This document shows positions 15,772-19,631 of a DNA stretch of 19,631 nucleotides, piece after piece. The stretch is taken from assembly GCA_016303095.1 (NCBI GenBank), contig JAEDMH010000034.1, positions 1-19,631 on the forward strand, read 5' to 3'. Source of the DNA: Lentisphaeria bacterium (GTDB taxonomy: Bacteria > Verrucomicrobiota > Lentisphaeria > Oligosphaerales > Oligosphaeraceae). Position 1 is the first letter of the stretch. Each line of letters begins with the position of its first letter. The notes under the pieces are model-generated. The model was not told the DNA's origin, made no database searches, and was given only the letters and a program-made list of their open reading frames with translations. Both the position numbers and the translations under genes were made by a program.

Positions 15772-16800
15772 ATGCCTCCCTTGAGACTCGCCATCGTCGG
15801 CGTACGACATCAGCATATTTTCGCCCTCCTGAGGGAGGCCATGGACCTGCGGAAGGAGATCCAAGTGGTGGCCATCTGCGAGGAGAACACCAAGACCCGG
15901 CTGGCCTACCAGCAAAGCGGAAAATTGACCATCACCCACTCCTCCATGGATGCCATGCTGGCCGACACGCCTTGCGACATCATCGGCATCGGGGACTACT
16001 ATGGGAGGCGCGGCGCCCTGGCCATCCAGGCACTCCGGGCAGGAAGGCATGTGCTGGCTGACAAACCCCTCTGCACCACCCTGACAGAGTGCGACAAGAT
16101 CCAGGAACTCTCCCGGAAAACCCAGCTCAAGGTGGGGTGCATGTTCGGTCTACGATGGCTGGGCCCCGTACGCCAGCTTCGCAAGAAAATCCTGGATGGG
16201 GCCATCGGACAAGTGCGCACCATCAACATCACAGGACAGCATCCCCTCATGGCGAAAACCCGGCCAGGATGGTATTTTGAGCCGGGCAAGCACGGCGGCA
16301 CCATCAACGACATTGGCGTCCACGCCATCGAGGCGGTCCAATGGCTCACCGGGGGCTCCGTGGTGGAGGTCACAGGGGCGCGGGTCTGGAACGGGAAGGC
16401 CTCCGCCACTCCCTGGTTCAAGGATTGCGCCCAATTCATGCTCCGCCTGGCCAACGACGTGGGCGTCATCGGCGATGTCTCCTATCTCTCCCCCGATGCC
16501 GTGGAGTTGGGAAAGCCCCGGAACTGGCGCATCATCGTCCACGGGGACAACGGAGTATTGGAGTGCAATTCCGCCGATCCCAGCCTCACCATCACCACTT
16601 CCCGGGACAAGAAGCCCCGGACTCTGAAATGCCCGCCCAATCAGGAGACCCCCTATCTCCACGATTTCCTCCAGGAAATCCAGGGGGAACCCGCTCCCTT
16701 CCAACTGACCACGCCCTACGTGTTGCGCACCACCCGGGCGGCCCTGCAAATCCAGCAGGCGGCGGACCAGAACAAGAGCTTCCCCTTCCGGATCCAATAG
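15772..16800 (+). CDS. Gfo/Idh/MocA family NAD(P)-dependent oxidoreductase
   Basis: A cytoplasmic sugar or cyclitol dehydrogenase of unknown substrate. The 342-aa protein has an N-terminal Rossmann fold (LRLAIVGVRHQHIFALL, residues 4-20), a dinucleotide-binding region with GIGDYYGRRG, and the family EKP-type motif as DKPL (97-100) carrying the catalytic Lys98. The C-terminal alpha/beta domain has GGTINDIGVHAIEAVQWLTG (175-194), with the conserved Asp180 and His184. The usual GxGxxG is degenerate (GVRHQH), so cofactor binding may differ. ATG 15772 was chosen because it immediately precedes the Rossmann strand; upstream codons are in the leader. It is divergent from the rhamnosidase, so a role in processing released sugars is possible but unproven. 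rlmB follows after 21 bp. Confidence 0.88.
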   Translation: MPPLRLAIVGVRHQHIFALLREAMDLRKEIQVVAICEENTKTRLAYQQSGKLTITHSSMDAMLADTPCDIIGIGDYYGRRGALAIQALRAGRHVLADKPLCTTLTECDKIQELSRKTQLKVGCMFGLRWLGPVRQLRKKILDGAIGQVRTINITGQHPLMAKTRPGWYFEPGKHGGTINDIGVHAIEAVQWLTGGSVVEVTGARVWNGKASATPWFKDCAQFMLRLANDVGVIGDVSYLSPDAVELGKPRNWRIIVHGDNGVLECNSADPSLTITTSRDKKPRTLKCPPNQETPYLHDFLQEIQGEPAPFQLTTPYVLRTTRAALQIQQAADQNKSFPFRIQ

Positions 16801-16821
16801 TCTTCTCCTTTCTGTCTTTCC

Positions 16822-17532
16822 ATGTCCGAACTGCTCTACGGCATCAATCCCGTCACGGAAGCCATCCTCGCCTCCCGTCGCCGGCTCTACGGCATTCATG
16901 TAGCCCAGGGCACCGAGGGCAATCCTCGGATGCGGAAGCTGGTTTCCGAAGCGAAGCGGCGAGGCATCCCCGTCTCCTGGCACAGCCGGGCGGAGCTGGG
17001 GGAGGCCAGCGGCACCCGGGAGCACCAGGGGGTGGTGGGGGAATGCGAGCCTTTCCCCTACACCCCCTTTGCGGAAATCCTCGGTGCTCCCAGAATGGTA
17101 TTGCTGGATAACATCGAGGATCCCCGGAATGTAGGCGCCATCATGCGCACCTGCGAAGTGCTGGGCTGGAGCAGCGTCCTCCTGCCCCGGAAGGGGGGCA
17201 GCCTGGTGACGCCCGCCGTGGCCAAGACCGCAGCCGGCGCCTGCGAATATCTCCAGGTGGCGGTGAATTGCTCCAGCAACCAGTATGTGAAGATCGCCAT
17301 GGAGGAAGGATATCTGGTGGCCGCCTTGGACGGCGAGGGAAAGAGCACCTTGGAGGAGGTGGCCGCCCTCCGGCCGGAGAAGCTCCTCCTGGTGGTGGGA
17401 GGGGAAGATTCCGGGGTGGGGCAGTTCATCCGCATGAACGCCCCCCACGTCTGCGCCATCCCCCAGCAGGGGCATGTGAACTCCCTGAACGCCAGCGTGG
17501 CCGCCGCCCTGGCCCTCTACGCCCTCCGGTAA
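16822..17532 (+). CDS. rlmB: 23S rRNA (guanosine-2'-O-)-methyltransferase RlmB (SpoU/TrmH family)
   Basis: A SAM-dependent enzyme; in E. coli RlmB methylates the 2'-O of G2251 in 23S rRNA. The 236-aa product has the N-terminal L30e-like RNA-binding domain (LLYGINPVTEAI at 4-15) and the SPOUT knot domain. Motif 1 is LLDNIEDPRNVGAIMRT (94-110), with the catalytic-region Arg102 and Asn103. Motif 2 is VVGGEDSGVG (191-200), and motif 3 is IPQQGHVNSLNASVAAAL (213-230). Length is normal for RlmB. ATG 16822 follows TTCTCCTTTCTGTCTTTCC, a pyrimidine-only type of leader. A tRNA-methylating TrmH-type role cannot be wholly excluded, but the GINPVTEAI N-terminus is typical of RlmB. Confidence 0.92.
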   Translation: MSELLYGINPVTEAILASRRRLYGIHVAQGTEGNPRMRKLVSEAKRRGIPVSWHSRAELGEASGTREHQGVVGECEPFPYTPFAEILGAPRMVLLDNIEDPRNVGAIMRTCEVLGWSSVLLPRKGGSLVTPAVAKTAAGACEYLQVAVNCSSNQYVKIAMEEGYLVAALDGEGKSTLEEVAALRPEKLLLVVGGEDSGVGQFIRMNAPHVCAIPQQGHVNSLNASVAAALALYALR

Positions 17533-17566
17533 ATCCCCCCACCATCATCACAAGAGAAAAGCCCCC

Positions 17567-18379
17567 ATGATCGGCGCTCTGATTGGCGATATCGTCGGCT
17601 CACGCTTTGAATGGAACAATTGCCGACGCAAGGATTTCACCCTGCTGCCCCCCGCCTGCTTCTTCACGGACGACTCCATCATGTCCTTGGCCGTGGCTCA
17701 GGCGCTGCTGGACTGCCAGCCCGATGCCTCCGATCTGGCCCGCCATGCCATTCGCCAGATGCAGACCCTGGGGCGGGAATACCCCGATGGGGGATACGGA
17801 GGAATGTTCGCCCGCTGGCTTGCCACGGAAAATCCCCAGCCCTACGGCAGCTATGGCAACGGCGCCGCCATGCGCGTCAGCGCCTGCGGCTATGCGGGGG
17901 AGACCCGGGAGCAGGTCCAGAGACTCTCCCGCGTAGTCACCGCCGTCACCCACAACCATCCCGAAGGGATCAAGGGGGCCGAGGCCACCGCCGTGGGGGT
18001 CTGGATGGCCCGGCAAGGCGCCTCCCTGGCGGAGCTGCGGGACGCTCTCACCACCCACTATTATCCTATCTCCTTCACCCTGGACGACATTCGGGAAACC
18101 TACTCCTTCAACGAGACCTGTCAGGAGACCGTCCCCCAGGCCCTGGAGGCCTTCTTCGAGTCCACCAGCTTCGAGGACGCCATCCGCAACGCCATCTCCA
18201 TCGGCGGCGACAGCGACACCCTGGCCGCCATCACCGGAGCCCTGGCGGAGGCCTATTATGGCGTCCCCGAGACCCTGCGCCAACAGGCCATGACCTTCCT
18301 GGATCCCCGCCTGGCCCAAATCCTCCTGGATTTCGAGGAAAAATATCCCCCCAGACCCCCGCGCTCCCCTCAGGAATAG
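17567..18379 (+). CDS. ADP-ribosylglycohydrolase family protein (DraG/ARH-like)
   Basis: A dinuclear-metal hydrolase of the DraG/ARH fold, which removes ADP-ribose from proteins, nucleic acids or small molecules. In 270 aa it has the N-terminal GALIGDIVGSRFEW (3-16), metal-binding FTDDSIMSLAVA (33-44, with Thr34, Asp35, Asp36), GSYGNGAAMRVSACG (94-108), THNHPEGIKGAEATA (128-142) and the C-terminal metal site SIGGDSDTLAAITGALAEA (211-229, with Asp215 and Asp217). All expected metal ligands are present. Its real substrate is unknown. It lies 34 bp after rlmB and 17 bp before the AlkA-type glycosylase, so it shares an operon with two DNA alkylation repair genes. A weak purine stretch (AGAGAAAA) is the only Shine-Dalgarno-like sequence at its start. 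Confidence 0.92.
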   Translation: MIGALIGDIVGSRFEWNNCRRKDFTLLPPACFFTDDSIMSLAVAQALLDCQPDASDLARHAIRQMQTLGREYPDGGYGGMFARWLATENPQPYGSYGNGAAMRVSACGYAGETREQVQRLSRVVTAVTHNHPEGIKGAEATAVGVWMARQGASLAELRDALTTHYYPISFTLDDIRETYSFNETCQETVPQALEAFFESTSFEDAIRNAISIGGDSDTLAAITGALAEAYYGVPETLRQQAMTFLDPRLAQILLDFEEKYPPRPPRSPQE

Positions 18380-18396
18380 GACCGCTCCTCCCCTCC

Positions 18397-19038
18397 ATGC
18401 CCGAGAGCTTCTTCCCCTATGGAGAGACGGAGATCCGCCATCTCCAATCCCGAGATCGCCGTCTAGGGGAAATTATGGAGCGTATCGGCCCCCTCCAAAG
18501 AACGGTGGACCGGGATCTCTATTCCGCCATCCTCCACCAGATCCTGGCCCAGCAGATCTCCAACAAGGCCCTGGCCACGGTGTGGAAGCGACTTCAGGAT
18601 GCCCTCGGGGAGGTCACGCCCCATGCCCTCGCCTCCCTCGCTCTCCCCCAACTTCAGGCCTTGGGCATGAGCCGCCAAAAAGCCACCGCCATCCAGGCAG
18701 TCACCGGCAAATTCCTCTCGGGAGAATGGTCCCAGGAACGCCTGACACCATGCTCCGACCAGGAGGCCATCGCCCTCCTCTCCTCCCTCAAGGGAATCGG
18801 CGTCTGGACCGCGGAAATGATTCTCCTCTTCGGACTCCAGCGCCCCAATATCCTCAGCGCCAGGGATCTGGGCATCAAACGGGGCATGCGCATGGTCTAC
18901 GGATACCCCGTCCTCACCCCCGCCCTCTTCCAAGCCCATCGCCAATCCCTCTCCCCCTACGCCAGCGTCGCTAGCCTCTATTTCTGGGCCGTGGCCGCCG
19001 GCACGCTCCCCCACCTCGCCGACCCCGCCGCCCCGTGA
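18397..19038 (+). CDS. DNA-3-methyladenine glycosylase II (AlkA-type HhH-GPD)
   Basis: Excises alkylated bases such as 3-methyladenine to begin base excision repair. The 213-aa product contains HhH-GPD elements: the substrate-side helix ILHQILAQQISNKAL (45-59), GMSRQKATAIQ (90-100), the helix-hairpin-helix SLKGIGVWTAEMILLF (130-145), and the catalytic Asp157 in SARDLGIKRG, equivalent by position to AlkA Asp238. It lacks the N-terminal TBP-like domain of E. coli AlkA (282 aa) and so resembles the compact Mag1-type enzymes. A longer open frame upstream overlaps the previous gene and is not homologous; ATG 18397 sits after CTCCTCCCCTCC. Its TGA overlaps the GTG start of ogt (GTGA, 19035-19038), so the two repair enzymes are probably translationally coupled. 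Confidence 0.92.
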   Translation: MPESFFPYGETEIRHLQSRDRRLGEIMERIGPLQRTVDRDLYSAILHQILAQQISNKALATVWKRLQDALGEVTPHALASLALPQLQALGMSRQKATAIQAVTGKFLSGEWSQERLTPCSDQEAIALLSSLKGIGVWTAEMILLFGLQRPNILSARDLGIKRGMRMVYGYPVLTPALFQAHRQSLSPYASVASLYFWAVAAGTLPHLADPAAP

Positions 19039-19544
19039 CCCCCAAAACCCTCCTCTACTCCTCGCCCCTGGGACCCCTCGCCCTGACGGGAGATGACCAC
19101 GCCCTCGCCCAGCTCCATTTCCTGGACACCCCCCTCCCCTGCCCCTTCCCTGCTCCCCACGACATCCCAGCCCCTCTCCAGGAAACATGCCATTGGCTGG
19201 ACCTCTATTTCCAGGGAAAGAGACCGGACTTCCTCCCGCCCCTGAACCCCGCGGGCACTCCCTTCCAACTCAAGGTCTGGAACTACCTCCTGACTCTCCC
19301 TTACGGAACCACAACAACCTACGGAAAAATCGCACAGGATATCGCCCGGAAAGAAGGACAACGAAATCTGTCTCCTCAGGCGGTGGGAAACGCCCTGGCC
19401 CGAAACCCTATCCTTATCCTTATTCCCTGCCATCGAGTCCTGGGAGCCCAAAATACACTCACGGGATACGCCGCCGGACTCCCCCGAAAACACGCCCTCC
19501 TCGCCTTGGAATCGCCCCAACCCCCGCCTGCGGAGGGGATCTAG
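19035..19544 (+). CDS. ogt: Methylated-DNA--[protein]-cysteine S-methyltransferase (Ogt/MGMT)
   Basis: A suicide repair protein that moves alkyl groups from O6-alkylguanine (and O4-alkylthymine) to its own cysteine. The 169-aa product has an RNase H-like N-terminal domain (1-70), then the DNA-binding domain: TPFQLKVWNYLLTLPYGTTT (75-94), YGKIA (96-100), the recognition helix SPQAVGNALARNP (113-125), the active site LIPCHRVLG (129-137, Cys132) and the C-terminal TGYAAGLPRKHALLALE (143-159). At the arginine-finger position (Arg128 in human MGMT) there is Gln115. The GTG start at 19035 overlaps the stop of the glycosylase gene; no in-frame ATG lies nearby, and the N-terminus is family-like from here. 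It has no Ada-type regulatory domain, so it is a stand-alone repair protein. Confidence 0.93.
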   Translation: MTPKTLLYSSPLGPLALTGDDHALAQLHFLDTPLPCPFPAPHDIPAPLQETCHWLDLYFQGKRPDFLPPLNPAGTPFQLKVWNYLLTLPYGTTTTYGKIAQDIARKEGQRNLSPQAVGNALARNPILILIPCHRVLGAQNTLTGYAAGLPRKHALLALESPQPPPAEGI

Positions 19545-19550
19545 AAAGCT

Positions 19551-19577
19551 AGAGGGTATAGAGGGTATAGAGGGTAT
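19551..19577. repeat. 9-bp tandem repeat AGAGGGTAT, three copies
   Basis: Three exact copies begin at 19551, 19560 and 19569, followed by AGAAATC. They lie just after the ogt stop codon, itself within CTAG-AAAG-CTAG (19541-19552). The surrounding 19578-19619 is AT-rich compared with the genes and includes the palindrome GTTATAAC (19601-19608). No terminator with a U-tract is evident. The repeat may belong to a dispersed intergenic family. Confidence 0.85.
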
Positions 19578-19631
19578 AGAAATCTACTAGAATCAAAGAA
19601 GTTATAACAAAATCCAAGGGCGGGACGTGCG

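Noticed and set aside
17611..18396. Long N-terminal extension of the AlkA-type glycosylase
   Set aside because: The extension is an out-of-frame reading of the ADP-ribosylglycohydrolase gene; the conserved glycosylase sequence begins after ATG 18397.

Overview
The window (about 60% GC or more by eye, 14 confident protein genes plus one tentative leader ORF) looks like the chromosome of a Verrucomicrobiota-type bacterium of the PVC group. The main reason is a pilus/secretin gene set (secretin, PilM-like, Amuc_1100-like PilO-type protein, PilP/GspC-like protein) that recalls the Akkermansia Amuc_1098-1102 type of locus. The lineage is inferred from memory of families, not from a marker-gene search. 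Most genes have pyrimidine-rich start contexts without a Shine-Dalgarno sequence; the internal overlapping start at 7863 is a clear exception with a perfect AGGAGG.

Layout. Positions 1-177 hold three ~55-bp tandem units, each carrying a perfect GC hairpin whose arms differ from unit to unit. A G-rich tract and a short leader follow. A long plus-strand run comes next: galactokinase (galK, 340-1515), signal recognition particle GTPase (ffh, 1601-3121), then a compact trans-envelope machine: secretin (3192-5132), PilM-PilN-like fusion (5143-6942), PilO/Amuc_1100-like protein (6958-7866), PilP/GspC-like proline-rich protein (7863-8456) and PilB/GspE ATPase (8453-10162). Several of these overlap by ATGA. 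An ABC1/UbiB-type kinase (10217-11896) ends the run. Its stop codon shares a CTAG with the stop of the convergent gene.

On the minus strand, a GH78 alpha-L-rhamnosidase (15507-13252) is followed by an MFS transporter (13191-11893), a likely pair for uptake and cytoplasmic cleavage of rhamnose-containing oligosaccharides. A 264-bp divergent intergenic region with a plausible sigma-70 promoter and two poly-C tracts separates them from the right-hand plus-strand operon: a Gfo/Idh/MocA oxidoreductase (15772-16800), 23S rRNA 2'-O-methyltransferase (rlmB, 16822-17532), an ADP-ribosylglycohydrolase (17567-18379), an AlkA-type 3-methyladenine glycosylase (18397-19038) and an O6-alkylguanine-DNA methyltransferase (ogt, 19035-19544). 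The last three suggest a small nucleic-acid-damage reversal unit. The window closes with a 9-bp tandem repeat.

I see no rRNA, tRNA, CRISPR array, transposase or phage gene. The best candidates for something under-described are the covarying hairpin array at the left edge, the streamlined pilus operon with its PilM-PilN fusion, and the ADP-ribosylglycohydrolase/AlkA/Ogt cluster.
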